From Brachypodius melanocephalos (taxonomy: Eukaryota > Chordata > Aves > Passeriformes > Pycnonotidae), in NCBI GenBank assembly GCA_013398615.1, contig VZSR01003807.1, positions 14,414,013 through 14,478,012 of the forward strand: a DNA stretch of 64,000 nt. Reading direction: 5' to 3'. Shown here piece by piece: positions 1-12,899 of the stretch. The notes under the pieces were generated by a model. The model did not search any database, was not told the DNA's origin, and saw only the letters and a list, made by a program, of their open reading frames with translations. The position numbers and the translations under genes were made by a program. Every line of letters starts with the position of its first letter. Position 1 is the first letter of the stretch.

Positions 1-1991
1 TTTCTTAAATTATTAACTTCCAAGCTCAGCAAGGGGTCTAAGGGGAAAAGGAATGCAAGTCAAAGGAACAGTTGAAGGATTAAAATAAATAGCAATTACA
101 AATGCAGTGAATAACATTTTGAATAAATGTCACTTTTGTATAATTTTAAAGTCCCCAATTTGATCTAATGTTCTTAAAATTGTTGGACAGGTGGTGAAAC
201 TTGATACAAGCTCTAGGACTAAGTTCTAAATAGATGTACTGAAATTTAGTTGCGACAGTGAGCCTGCTTCTTTGAAAAAAAAAAAATGTTTCACCTAGAG
301 ATGTTGAAGAAGACCAGTGTCTTTGAATGAAAATCTGGTGCAAGATTTTAGACAGTCACACACAAAAACTTTGAGCTATAATACCAAAGAGAAAACCTCT
401 GAAAAACTGAAATTTTTTCTCAAGCTTGCTCTTTTGGCCTAATTCTTTTCCCTCAAGATCTAAGATCAGGCCATTCAAAAGCTGTACTTACCTTCAAATT
501 CCTTATCACTGTATAACTAAATACAGATTGTTTTTAATATATCACATGACACTATACCTCAGGTTTTTGCATGAGTCAGTACAGAAAGGTCTGGAAATGA
601 ATGTGCTGATTATTAAATGATCCCCAAACTATTTCAAATACAACCTTTGAGGCAAATTTTGAACTTTGTAAGTTGTTTTGTTATTGTCCACTGCCAATGG
701 AATTTCAGCTTGTGCCATCCCCATCTGCTAAAATGTCTTGATTTTGCTGTTAAAAGATACTTAATTACATGCAACAAAATTTAATTAAAATGATATTAGG
801 ACACTAAAAGCATATGCACTCTTGCTTGTATTTCCTACATCTATTAGTGCAGTCTCAATTTGACCACTCCATAAAAAAAGCCATTGTTTTGAGGCCGTGT
901 TTGCTTTTTACCCATACCCTGGCTCATTCAAGGTAGTTTGCACACCTTTTCATTGTTTCCCTTTGCTCATCATGCAGCCCTATTGCTTGTTTTCTGCATG
1001 TTACTTAAATACTTCTATGGATGCATAACTATGAATTTAATAATTAGCTTTTCTTAGCAGACCATACATGCAGCATTTGCTCCTCAGAAATGACTTTAAC
1101 CTTTCTAGGATATGATTTTGCACGACATGTTGACATATTCCTGAGAGGAGACTGTAGCAAAACAACACTAATACTTCAAGTGCACATTAAATTAGAAGCA
1201 CCGATTTGAGATGCTGCAGAACTAGGTTTTCAGGCAATATTTTCTTTTATATGCTCAAATTGCAGCTCTCAATGACTGCATCTGCAGTTTTTCAGATACT
1301 CTCTAAATTAGCAATATACAAGTGTCCTGCCAAGATCACCATTCAACAGTCTCATTGACATCATTTGTTCCATATCATCACCAGATCTGCATGGCAGAAA
1401 CCAGTATTGAAATCAGCTTCAGCATCCAAATGTAAAAATTAAGATATATCCAGCAGCCCTCTGTCTCACTGAAAACAGCCCTTCCATTTTCTGCAGCAGT
1501 CCAGGCAGAGTTTCCCTGGACAGCAATATCTTTGGGTATAAAGCACTGGCTAGATTTCTAAGAACTCATTCCATGCATTCTTCGGAATTGACAAGATAGG
1601 TTCTTTTAACTCTTGAAAGTTTGACTTTCCATATATTACTTCTAAAAACATAGGAAACGACAGATAAAAATTCATTAAACTTTACTAGACAGAAATTCTG
1701 ACACAAAAGTTACTCTCTTTCAGAGAATTTATTAAAAATTTTATGATGACGCCTTACTTCACAGAAATAACTGCTAGCAAATAGGAGAGGGCCATTTCCA
1801 TGAAACACCACTTCTAGAAGACACAGTAAACTTTTGTCTATGGGTTGTCTTGTGTCTTCTGACAGCAAAGTAATACTGAAGTTCAAAAGCAGAGATCAGT
1901 TGCTATGAGGGATTACATCACAGAAATTTCCTGGTTTCTTCCAGACTGTCCCTCTGCAATTCTGCAATTTGGATTCTTTGTGCTCTGTCTG

Positions 1992-1993
<2 letters not shown>
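1..1993. other. Unique AT-rich DNA, no supported gene
   Basis: I see only short ORFs here, with low-complexity translations on both strands. No repeat family was recognised. A possible minus-strand donor lies near 488-493, but the exon it would close is only about 25 bases and its acceptor is weak, so it is not called. Confidence 0.6.

Positions 1994-2058
<65 letters not shown>
1994..2058 (+). repeat. Pure poly(A) run, 65 bases
   Basis: This is an uninterrupted run of 65 adenines. It makes spurious poly-lysine or poly-phenylalanine ORFs on the two strands. No AATAAA lies in the 30 bases before it, and I see no flanking target-site duplication. It is therefore not an obvious retrocopy tail. 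The length may be affected by sequencing error. Confidence 0.97.
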
Positions 2059-2061
<3 letters not shown>

Positions 2062-3190
2062 AAATTCAAAAGGATGAAAAATACCAGGAGACCTGCAGAG
2101 AGAAATTCATTAGGAGAAATCGTTGTAGGGACTGTACATCCCCCTAGCAGAAGGCAAGCTAAGTAAAGCTTAGTAGAAACCAACAATATTTACCAACTTG
2201 ACAGCAAAGTTTCCACCCTCAGGGTATCACAGTAAAATGTCTTAAAAAAAAAAATTAGAAGAAATTTGTTCCTTCTTTTTTATGCCTAAAATCTTTGTTC
2301 TGAAAAACAGTGCTTTGCTCCTAGATTCCCCAAAATACTACCTTAAAGCGGGCATGAAAATTACAACAACAAAAATAATATAGGCAAGGAGACCAAACTA
2401 TGTGTAGAGTAAGGATTTTTTGCTTTGTCAATCTTGTCAGAAAGAAAAAGGTAGATTCAGCAATGCAAAGCTCTTTATAGGTTTTAATTCATGTTGATAA
2501 TTTTTATTGTTTGAAACAAAAACACATTCTCTAGACATAAAAGACAGAGGAAAAAAAACTGTTTACACCAACAGAGATGTAACTCACAACCTGTATTCCA
2601 GTGTGTTTTGAAAGCTATTGAGGAAGTTATGAGCAATTGTGTTTCTGACAGCATAATGGTCCTTGGTTTGCATTATGAATTAAATGCTATGCAGTTGGGT
2701 TTTTTTCCTCAGAAATATACTGCATTATTCATAGCAAGTGAACTATACATTGCTTTGTATATTCATTTCTTTGTCTCTTTGGTCCTGTACTTAAATTTTA
2801 CACTTGGAAGGTAGGGGAGTTTGGGGTTTTTTCCCACTAGCTCTTTTTTATTTTTTAACATGAAGCAGAAGTTATCTTACTTCAATTAGAGACATGGATA
2901 TCTTTATCACAGAGCAGTTATAACATACTGTGAAATTCTTTCACTTGTAGAGTAGTTGTCTGTGGCATGCTACAGCATTACAATTACTCAGTCAAGATAA
3001 TGAATTTACATTTGAAGAATGCTAAACACACAAATCACAGTATAAATTGAAGTAAAAAATATGCAGATAAATGCAGTGATGGTTTCTATTTCAACAGTGA
3101 TTTGTAGACTTTTATTTGGCAAGAGCAGGCAAAGAGAAATGCTGTTTCTGTTGAGTATGGATACCATGAAATATATACGATGATGTAAAA
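2059..3190. other. Unique AT-rich DNA, nothing recognised
   Basis: The short ORFs here (for example near 2608-2814 on the plus strand) have neither coding-like composition nor good splice sites. No repeat was recognised. Confidence 0.55.
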
Positions 3191-3194
3191 TTGT

Positions 3195-3548
3195 TTATGG
3201 AGGGGAGGAGGGGCTGGAGTGGGTACCAGATGCCATCTCTTTCCATTTCCGCATCCTCTCACCTTTTGCTTTTTCATCCATGATCTTGTCATCTGCTTCG
3301 TTTATATTCCATTTTTCAAAATCTAGGTGTTTGCTTTTCAAGTTCTATTCCAGGTTCATTACCTCAGCCACGTCTGCAAGCACGTGGCTGTTTACCCTGA
3401 AGAAGACCCAGTAATCACAAATTATCTGGAAGCACTTGGCAGCTCCAGAGGCAGCTTAACCCCTCACTGAACTCTGTGCTTTGGCTCTCCCCGTTGCAAA
3501 TTCCGTAAATCCTGGAAGATGGGAGCTCCACAACTTGATCTCATGATC
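3195..3548 (-). pseudogene. Coding-like decayed stretch, unrecognised
   Basis: On the minus strand a good splice acceptor (a run of T's, then CTCAG) ends at 3549. From 3548 one reading frame runs for 118 codons to a TAA at 3195-3197, broken by only two in-frame stops (one TAA, one TAG). The translation has balanced, acidic-basic composition, with segments such as HLDFEKWNINEADDKIMDEK and a C-terminal KWKEMASGTHSSPSSPP. I do not recognise the protein. It could be a decayed terminal exon, a retrocopy fragment or a chance low-stop stretch. The two stops argue against a working gene. Confidence 0.25.
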
Positions 3549-3937
3549 CTGAGAAAAAACAGGATGATGTCTGAGATGTAAACTTTCATATTCTTACAGT
3601 CTGTTTCTCTAAACTACTTAAATCCTGCTATACATTTAAGTCAGAAATATTTCAGTGTTATTACACACTATGCCTGGGTAATATTCCTTGTTATGTCTCT
3701 AGTGCTTCCCCTTAACCATTAGGAAAATCTCTCATTTTGTCTCTCAGAGAGGTCCAGTGATAGATGCCTCTTGCAGTTAAATATTTGATTCACCAAAGCA
3801 CTGGAAACACATTTGAAAAGAGATAAGGCATTGATTTTCCTGTATACTCTTTTGCTGTGTTGTTCACTTAGGTTTTTTACTTTATTATTTGTGTCTTCTA
3901 AGTTATTGTTATCCTCCTGGAGACAAAAACATAGTTT

Positions 3938-3972
3938 TGTGTGAAGCTTAGCAGTTAGCCAAGCTTCACACA
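3938..3972. repeat. Perfect 12-bp inverted repeat with 11-base loop
   Basis: The arms at 3938-3949 and 3961-3972 are perfect reverse complements, each containing AAGCTT at the inner end. The surrounding T and A runs could extend the stem with a small offset. It is not tied to any recognised element. Confidence 0.85.
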
Positions 3973-4320
3973 CAAAAATTACTGGTCTTGGAGTTTGATC
4001 AGTCCCCCCCAAATGCCACAGCCTGCTGGCTGTGCACATCTGCTCTCCTAAGTGCTGTGAATTTGTAGCATTTGTTCTCTTTGGAACTAAAACCGATACA
4101 CCAATACAGATCCTTCAGCAAATTCACACAGTTCATTTGATTTCCACTTGTAATACATCTATCCACATCACTGTCTTGTTAATATTAATGCCTCTGCATG
4201 AAGACAGCTGATATAAATGAGTTGCTAATGGAACAGTTAGTCATCAGATGCCACCCTTTCTATTTAAAGTGTTCACACAAGTTAAATGAGACAATAACTG
4301 TTGTGAAATGCATGAAGTAG

Positions 4321-4790
4321 GATTAAATCTGTAGCTGAATATTGCCAGAAGTTCTGGTCATCTCAATTTCAAAAGGCGCCAGTGGAAAAGAAAAGTACAT
4401 CAAAGCTCAATAAGAATAATCAGAGGTGCAGAATGACTTCTCTACATGACAAGATTGAACAGGTTCTCCATCTAAGAAATTAAATAGATGAGGGGGTGTG
4501 AGATATCAGCATGGAAAACTATTATTCACATGAAGAAAGGATATAAGAAATTACTATTGACCTCAAAGAGCTGAGGGGGTCATATGGTAATACAAGACAA
4601 GAGATGTAAGACAATCTGGAAGGGGTACTTTGTGATTTTTGTAATCACACAATAGAATTGATTTTCCCAGGCTGGCTTGGGTTTGGAAAATATAAAAGGA
4701 TTTGAAAGCTCAAGGAAGTCTGAGCAAAGGAAGAAGCGTTTACTAATGTCCAGTAGTTTGTGACAGCAGCAAAAGTAACATTTTTTTCCT
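4321..4790 (+). mobile_element. Very old CR1-like LINE remnant
   Basis: Around 4340-4480 the plus strand reads like the end of a CR1 ORF2, with a 'pseudo-consensus' of TTCTGGTCA, TCTCAA-TTCAAAAGG and AATAATCAGAGG in the right order and spacing. It decays gradually downstream. Indels and substitutions are heavy and no frame survives. The family call rests on remembered consensus features of ancient amniote CR1, so edges are approximate. Confidence 0.45.
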
Positions 4791-4799
4791 GGAGGCCTT

Positions 4800-7700
4800 C
4801 GTCAGCTTTACACAGTTAATACCTCAAGGGTCCACAAATAGAAATTTTGGAACATGATAAAATTTTTGGGGGTACTTTAAATAGGTACAATAACAGAAAA
4901 TAGTTGTACATAGTTGCTAATTTAGAGATGAGTCAATTGAACAGTATCAGCAGAGTTGTGAATATCTTCCATGCCCGAAGGAGAGAAATCTTTCTGCATG
5001 TGTAGGGAAGATATATGAATGAGGATGTGACGGGACATCCTTTTCTGTCTTTTTATGCTGCACATATTGAGCATTAAGTTTCAGGCTTCGATCCTGGCCT
5101 GACTTTGCAAAAAGGAAAAAATCTGACTTGTGGGAAACAAATCCTGAGTTCCAGGGACAGTTTCACTTGTGAGTGCAAGGTGCATTTCAGCATCTTCTGA
5201 ACTTCCAGAGGAGGCTGGGCAGTTCAAGCAGACATTAACCCAAAATCTTCAAACCTATAATTGAACCACCCAGTTATATCAACAACACTGAGTATGATGT
5301 TCTTTATTTACATATTTGTTTTTTCTAAATACATACTAGAATGAATACTCTTTAAAATGATCTGGGTCAATGCCTCAGTTATTGCAATGGCTATGGGAAG
5401 AATTAGTGCAAATCAACAGCCTCTTTTACTCTCTTTTGCTCTCTTTGTCATTTTTACTCTCTTTTGCTTTTTTCTGAGAGCTCATTTGTACTTTTGGCAA
5501 TATCGTCCCAACTCTCTTTTGGCTTAATAGTTCCTCTGAAGTTTATCTAACTCTCTATTGAAAACTTCCCCTCTGCCACAGGAAATCCAGTAAGAACTCT
5601 GAGAGTTTACACCCGTGGAAGCTGAAGACTAAGTGTCTTCATAGGAGTGACATTATTTAAGTCCTACTTTAAAAGTGGAAATACCTGTTTTCAGGTGATT
5701 CCAAAGAATTTCTGATTATAATATTCCAAATGAGGATATTTTCATGATTTTTCTACCACATGTAGGTAAGCATGACCACAGAATGTAAAATAATAAACAA
5801 ATAGTGATATTACCAAGAATAACTTCAATAAACATTCACTTAGAGGCTAGAAGTAATTTAATTTATTTTTGTTTAAAAAATTGTCACGTGAGGAACTGCG
5901 CTGTTAATTTGCATGTTCAGACATGACATATATCTGTATCTTGGCCTTATTATCAGCCAAAAGACTTTTTTATGGGTCCTTTGACCTGCAATAAAGTGCT
6001 TTGCATTTAAAGTATTATATAGTTCCATGTCATCTGTCTTCTGCTTTCTGTTTCCATTGTATTCCTAACTTACACAAATTTCACCACTGCTAACAAGCCA
6101 CATGAAGTAATTAAAAATGAATAAACCAATAAAAGCTCCCACAAGACACAAGAAACAGCGAAGTAACTGTCATCAAGCCATGAAATAACTGCAACAACAC
6201 ACTGAGCTATAATCAAACAAATGAGCAAATAAAAACTTATTTGACCATGAGGGAAAAATAAGTATTTTATTTACAAAACCAGTGTAATAAGGCAGGCTTA
6301 AGATATAAATCCAGGGAAAGAGAGGGAAGAAGAATCTCAGTGATCACTAACTGAGAATTAACTCTAGAACATGATAATCAGCTGGATGATAACCCTACAC
6401 TTCAGTAACTTTGCAGTACCAAACAGAGTATCTGTGTAAAACCACCTCATGCTGAAATGGTAAAATTCTGACTCTTCCTTTAGTGGTGTCTTAACCTTGA
6501 AATGAGGACTCCATAGAAAACACTACTAATTTCATTTTGGTGCCATGCTGTGATTAACACAGAAATAAACATTATTTTTTCTAGTAGGTAATGTGTCTTG
6601 GGCGTTCAGATTTTGATTATTACATTGACAAAGCTGATCAAGTCTTCAGTGTCACACTGGCACACTGGAGGCCAGTGAGAACCAAAGAAATCATGCCCTC
6701 AGAAGTGGATATGTCAGGTTATCTCTTCAGGAAATGCAGGCTGTGACACTTTCTCATGTCATGCCCTGGTATCTTCCACACAGGAAAGAAGAGGAGACTA
6801 AAATGAAATTCTTCTATAGTAGAATCATTGAAATATATATTTTTTCCATTTCTAGATTTCTTTCTGTCAGGCTTGCAAATATAGACCTCTTTAATGGGAA
6901 TGTATCTGATATAGTACAATACCAAAATCCAGTGTATCTGTATGATCTAAATAGGCAAGGAATGTCAGGTTTTTTGAACTTTTACATATGGGGAGTTTCT
7001 ATTCATTGTAACATTAGAGGCTTGATTCTTCACTCCCTTGTTGTGTAGGTCTTTGGAGATATCTTAATTCACCCAGAAAGTAAAACTAAAATTTAAGACT
7101 ACTCCAAAACAAAACTTAGGCCAAGGTACCTGTGCAAGTTTTGAAAATTGTATCAACTGGAAATATTGAAATAAAGTGTTCTATCCATTATTTCACATGA
7201 GAACTTCCCTATTTTTTGTTTGCTAACTAAAAACAGGGTTTGAAATTCTAAGAATATGGCAAAAATGACAATTCTATTTCACAAATGGAATTTTGAATGT
7301 CAGGTTTATTCAGACTGGAATAAAGCATTTTAAAAATCTCAGACTATCTGGATAGACCTGGAGGGTATTAAGATAAGTGAGCTTCAGAATCCTGTGCCTA
7401 TATATTGCTACAGCTCTTTTTATCAGCTAAATTCATGGTCTCATTGCAGACAATACAGAAATGGTTCAACAAAGCTTTTAAAAACTTTACAAAACTATGA
7501 AGGTTATGCTTAATTATATGACATTAATTGCCTTTATTAATTAATTATTTTCTGACTGAATCTAAATACTTTACAGATCTTTCACAGGATCACTATATGA
7601 AAAATACATTACCATATTTGCCTATTTGCTCTGTCAATATTTGCATGACAGTGTTTAGGGGTTTTTTCCAGAGCTCTCATGTTTTTATAATGTAGAGTTA

Positions 7701-9340
7701 TCTTTCAAAATTTCTATATATGCTAGAGAAAACTTTTCCAGTTCTTACGGTATCATTACATGCAATTTCTCTGACACTTTAAATTTAGAAACATGTAATA
7801 ATTTCTGTCTTATAGAACATCTAGCTAGTGACATGCTGTCATAAAACTAATGTAAAATACCCATGTATCATCTTTACAGACTAGTATATGATTCTTCTGC
7901 TTTCCAGGAGAATATAGCACTTTCAATAGAGAATATAAACATGCACTCTTTAGAAGTCTATGTTTTCTAGAATATCAGTGAAAGTGTTAAGATTTCAGAT
8001 GTTTGTGGCATATATAAGAAAAAAACAGTTTACTTCAAAATGTACATTTTTCTGGTGATACCCCTTAAGAGTTGCTTTGTTGTTGTCAGTGTTAACATTT
8101 TTTTTCCTATATTTATAATTTCTTAGGCCTCTAAATGAATCAGGAGTCTTTTATTCAAAGAAAGAGCATAAGAGTTGTTACAAACAGCCACGCACTAGTG
8201 AGCAGCAGATTTTATCTATGTTAGTCAATAAAATTAATCTGAATAACATGTAATTGTTCTTTTAAACTATTTCTCTTTCTCAATGCACATGTGGCTGGAT
8301 TAGGCTTTTAGCCATCTAAGCCCTGCTGAGAAAGAATTCTCCTTGAGAATGGTCTGTATCCACTATTTTCTGGTGCTGAAAGAGAAATCCCCATGTACTT
8401 GTGGAAAATTTGGACAGCAATGTTTTTGAAGAAGATTTAACAAAGAGACAGGCTATGTTTGGAAGATTTGGCAGACTCTCTGGGGCTTCCTTTCCTCTGC
8501 ATTCAAGCAGCTCTGTGATGTGCTCAGGTTAGACAGAGCCCTGACCAGGGAACAGCTCCATGTCTGCTCCCAAACATGGGCTCTTCCTGAAGCCATTGTC
8601 AAGCCAGCCAGGATTAGCTCATCTAAACCATTCCAGCACACTAGTTAAGCAGATCCCTTGAACCCCAAATCTGCAAAACTTTCTATAAGCCACTGAACTA
8701 ATTTTTCCTCCTAAATCTTCTCATACTTGCTCTTCTTTTCATAACTTATGAAAAAGAAATGAATTTCAAAATGAGATTACTCATAACCACAGCAGGTCAA
8801 AAGGTGGCCTGAGGAAATGTCCCATTTGTATTGGCTATTTGAGCTAGCTGGCAGCACAGATAACTACTTCACAGCTGAGAGGCTGCTTTCCATTCCAGAA
8901 TGAGAAATAATAAACACCACTCTTTCACTGGATGTTCTGAGTCAGATTCTTTCCGCTGAGTTCTAATCTTCCCCCTCCTGGAATAATAAATATCAGGCAC
9001 CTCTCACTGCTTAGCAAAGTTACTATTTTTAATTTGAAAGGATTTTTTTTTTCACTTTCTAACTTTCTTTCTGTTCAGTGCAGATGAAAATTGCTGTATG
9101 AATGCAAATTTCATTCATTTATTCAATCGTTTTATCCAGCTCCAGCTTTTGATAACTATGATAAGACTTGTTTCAGGGACAGCCAAGAGGCTGACTGATT
9201 CCATGTGAAATTTAATGGTTACTTAGAGCTTCATGAAAAATTCTACAGGACTAAACTCTTCAATAGAAAGGAAACACATCACTGACAGTTACAATCATGT
9301 TTTAACACTACACAGTGGGTTTTTTGTGGCGGTGTTTTAC
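4800..9340. other. Unique AT-rich DNA, no supported gene
   Basis: No gene or recognised interspersed repeat is visible. A pyrimidine-rich stretch at 5424-5468 holds a 17-base sequence twice. ORFs at 6719-7048 on both strands are shadows of each other and have no good splice context. Confidence 0.5.
5424..5468 (+). repeat. 17-base pyrimidine-rich direct repeat
   Basis: TTTTACTCTCTTTTGCT occurs at 5424-5440 and again at 5452-5468, so the copies start 28 bases apart. This looks like a small local duplication in a polypyrimidine tract. Confidence 0.8.
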
Positions 9341-9802
9341 AAAAAATCAGATTTTCATTGATGAATCCCAAAAATATGTTTGCTTTACATCTGCAGTGAC
9401 ATTTAGAGAAAAAGAGACTTTAATTTCCATATCTTTTATTAAATAGACAAATAGTATATTTTTTCCCCCATTCAAAAAGCCATTGTCTTTTTTCATGGTC
9501 AGTTTTCCTTTTAGTTTCAGCACTTTAACATAAAACATTGCAGGAATGTCTAGTTTACACCTTTTGAAAATTTTCTTAAATGTCTTTATCCTGTTAAACC
9601 ATTGTTCTAGAGAATTCTTTTATTCCGGTTTTGAAAGGTTTGCCTTGCATAACCTCTAAACAAGACAAAGGCATTTAGGCATATGGATGATGTAAGGGCA
9701 GCAAGATAAAATGCTCTTGCACTACTTCAATGCTGCAGAAGTGTGACTGATGTGGTGCTTTCTTTGGAGGTAGTGAAGTGTTGCTTCAGACTTAGAGAAT
9801 AC

Positions 9803-9865
9803 CTCACATTTAAGCAGAAGGACAGCATTGTTGCAGAAGTTTTCTTCCATGGGAATGGCCACCAG
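9803..9865 (-). CDS. Isolated candidate exon, 21 codons
   Basis: On the minus strand the acceptor TTTCAG ends at 9866. An in-phase open segment of 63 bases follows and ends in GAG before a GTATTC donor. The peptide begins LVAIPMEENFCNNAVLLLKC, which has protein-like composition. Both junctions are phase 0. I do not recognise the product. A 21-codon open frame is easily met by chance, and the donor is below consensus at positions 5-6. Confidence 0.2.
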
Positions 9866-12056
9866 CTGAAACGTATTTAAATTTCCAGGGAGACAGACAG
9901 AAAATATGAAGATTAAAATGACACCAGATGACACCAATTTTCAAAGAGTAAGGGTATCCAAACTCTACAATGGTTCAATAAAGATAAATTTTGGTGTTCT
10001 CACTCCAGCACTTATTTTCCAGCAGAACAGTTTGGAAAAACATCTTTGCTGGACAGGCAAGTATGCCTGACTTCACCTTTGCACAGACTGAATGAGGCAA
10101 ATGCACTCTCAATATCACATCTGTTCATACCTCTCATGATTTCTGTGGAAATGTCAAGATGCTCATTTATTTATGAGCTCAACCAAGTAACCAAGCATGT
10201 ATTTTAAAATACTTGTTCGATGCAATGGGTTTTTTTCAAATATGGTATAAGGCTTTGAAGTTTAAAAGTAAATCAAATATGATACATACCTACCCAGTAT
10301 TTTTTTTTAGAAAATGACTAAAAATTAATCTTTTCTTATTTCCCAGCAAGGACATAGATGAATGATATGGTGATATTTAGAGGATATCTCAGCTAAGCAC
10401 CCAAAAATAAAAAAATGAAGTTAGAAGAAAATGTCACATCTCCACAGAAAGCAACTTTCAGGTGAGTAAAATATGTAGGAACATGAGTCACTTTCTACAC
10501 TGCATGGAAGAAAACAATTGACCCTTTTGGAAGTATAAAAAAGAAGTCAGGAGACAGAAGTTCTTCTCCTGATTTATTTCAGTAACATTTAAAAAAGAGC
10601 ATCAAATTAAATCAGCTTCATTTATCCTACCTACATGAGCACTGAAAGTTTACAGCCATAATAAAATAATATGATGTGATGATCTCCAGAATTCTCCTGT
10701 GTTTAGACAAAACATAAGCGTTAAAAGAAATGGAAAGTGCTCTTTTCTTACCTCTATTGATTTCAGCTGTTAGTAGGCTCTGCCTGGTACTAGCTATCAG
10801 TCTCTGCATAACTCAGCTATTGAGTCTATTTTAAAACTTTGGGCTTTTTGCGTCCACAGGTGAAAAATATTCAAGGAAAATTCTGTCTCTACTCAAATAA
10901 AGGGTAATTTGTGTCACTGTGCATCCAAACACACCCACATGTTTTCAGAGAATAGTGATGTTCTGATCCCCAGTATATCACCTATAGGTAAGGCATGTTT
11001 CCAAAGCACCTATGCCTTAATTTGTCTTGTATCTCAAGTTTTCCTCTTGGCATTGCCAACGTTTCAATATTTCTCAGCATCACATCTTCATCTGTTTGAA
11101 TGTATTCTGTTTTATTACAAGCTTCTCTCTTATGCTTTAAAACCAGGTAGTGTTAGTCTGTTGAAAATACTCATTTTCAGAAAAGGAAAGAGAACTAGCT
11201 TTCCTTATGTCACTTAATAAATATTTAATCATAATCATTCACAAATGCAATATGCATACCAAAGAGTTCTAATTTGAGTAGTGAGCATCTTCTGGCTCTT
11301 AATTCTATTGACTTCGACTTCTGAGGACTGTTAAGCTTTCTTTAAGGACCATGATGATTCTTTTATGTCTTTCACTGAAGTTATGCCTGTCTTTTTATAT
11401 TAAAAACCTATTTCCAATGTTAACATACTAATTTCTTCACAGAAAGCATCTCTGCATTCATTAGCATCTCTGGAAATCTCTTCCAAAATAGATTTCTAGA
11501 ATTTGCTCTAAAACACTAGTTGATCTTAAAGTTGTGACAGACAAAATTTTACAACCACAAAATATTCCATTTCAGGTATTTCTATTACCCTCATCTAGAA
11601 CTCTGTATATTCACCTATAAACCTAAGGCATGCTGTAAAGCAAGAACCTGTAACTTCAAGTCTCAGAATAGCAGGTGGGATTTTTAAGAAAAGAAATCAG
11701 TTTTCCTTAGTAAGAAGTCTTCTCAAGTAAGGAAACACTGCTTTTAAATACTTTTTTTTCTTGCCCACAGATACCTGGGACTTACACACAGGATTTCCCT
11801 GACTCTTGAAGTTGATGAAAGTCTTTGCTGATCTGCAGGCTTGAAGCTCTAACAAAGTGCAATTACAGAGGAAAACAGTAGGAAGGGAAATAGGATTTTA
11901 TGAGCTCTTTATGATTCAGACTCCTGTGCCTGCATGGACATCACATTTCAGTTTGAGTGCTGTGATTTTGTCTGTCCTTTCTCCCTGTTCTACCTAACAA
12001 CTTTTTGGTAAGCAACTCGGTTTCCCAGTCTACAGATTCATGACGGTTGAATAATT

Positions 12057-12075
12057 TGTTGTTGTTGTTGTTGTT
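12057..12075 (+). repeat. (TTG)n microsatellite
   Basis: About six perfect TTG units lie directly after an AT-rich segment. Confidence 0.9.
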
Positions 12076-12544
12076 AAAGTTCCTTTAAACCTATCCATTG
12101 TCATAACAGTCAGTTGTTTTTCCACAGTAATTTTTTCTTAAACAATGGCATTCAAGGTGAAGTCACATAATCTTACATCTTAGCTCCCTCACTGTGAACT
12201 GATCCTCTCTACTTTAAAGAGAAACTTTACAGCTAATAGGGATTTTCTTTTGCTCTGATTGTCCTGATGGGCTCCATCCCCACAAGTTTGGCATTGACAG
12301 TCAGTGCCACCAGCAGAAACATGGGGTGCACTGTAGCCTACAGTGCCTGTCTTAAAGAGCAGCCCTCTTCTTTAGCTTGTGTCATCAAGCAAGTTACAGG
12401 AGTTCAGGTTCTGGACAGAAACCTCTGTATCTTCCCTCTCATGAGCAGCTGCTGAAACACCAATTTGTCACTAAAAACCATTGAAACTTCTGGTCTGGTC
12501 AGCTAAAAACCTTCACAGAGTGTTTTAGAGCACTCTGCCCTCAC

Positions 12545-12598
12545 CTGTGACCCCTGGTAGCTCACAGAGAGCTTGAGGCCAGGAGCACCAGGCCATTG
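12545..12598 (-). CDS. Isolated candidate exon, 18 codons
   Basis: A minus-strand acceptor (GTCTTCAG) ends at 12599 and a consensus donor (CAG followed by GTGAGG) starts at 12544. The 54 bases between are open in phase 0 and read QWPGAPGLKLSVSYQGSQ. The block is GC-richer than its surroundings. It may be a coding or lncRNA exon, or chance. No family was recognised. Confidence 0.2.
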
Positions 12599-12899
12599 CT
12601 GAAGACAATCCTGACTGTCCACACAGCTGTGGTGTGGCCAGGCAGAGCAAGCATCCCAAGTGGTACATCCCTCATGGCATGCTCTGCTCACATGGTCCAG
12701 CTAAAGCCCCTGTGCCTGCTCATCCTGCTGCTGCTGTGTGCAGTGACGAGCAGTGGGAATGTCTGAAAGCCATCACACCTTCCTTCTCCTCACATGTTCT
12801 AGGACAACAAACTAACACAGTGTTCCAGCACGTTCATGAAACCAAGTGTGCCCCTATATAGGCGGCTGTGAAAGCAAAGGATAGGGATTCCAGAGTCAT

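Noticed and set aside
486..520. Minus-strand donor with a 25-base exon
   Set aside because: Acceptor lacks a pyrimidine tract and the segment is too short to judge.
1896..2186. ORFs of 65-96 codons crossing the poly(A) run
   Set aside because: They are made of poly-lysine or poly-phenylalanine from the homopolymer and have no other coding signal.
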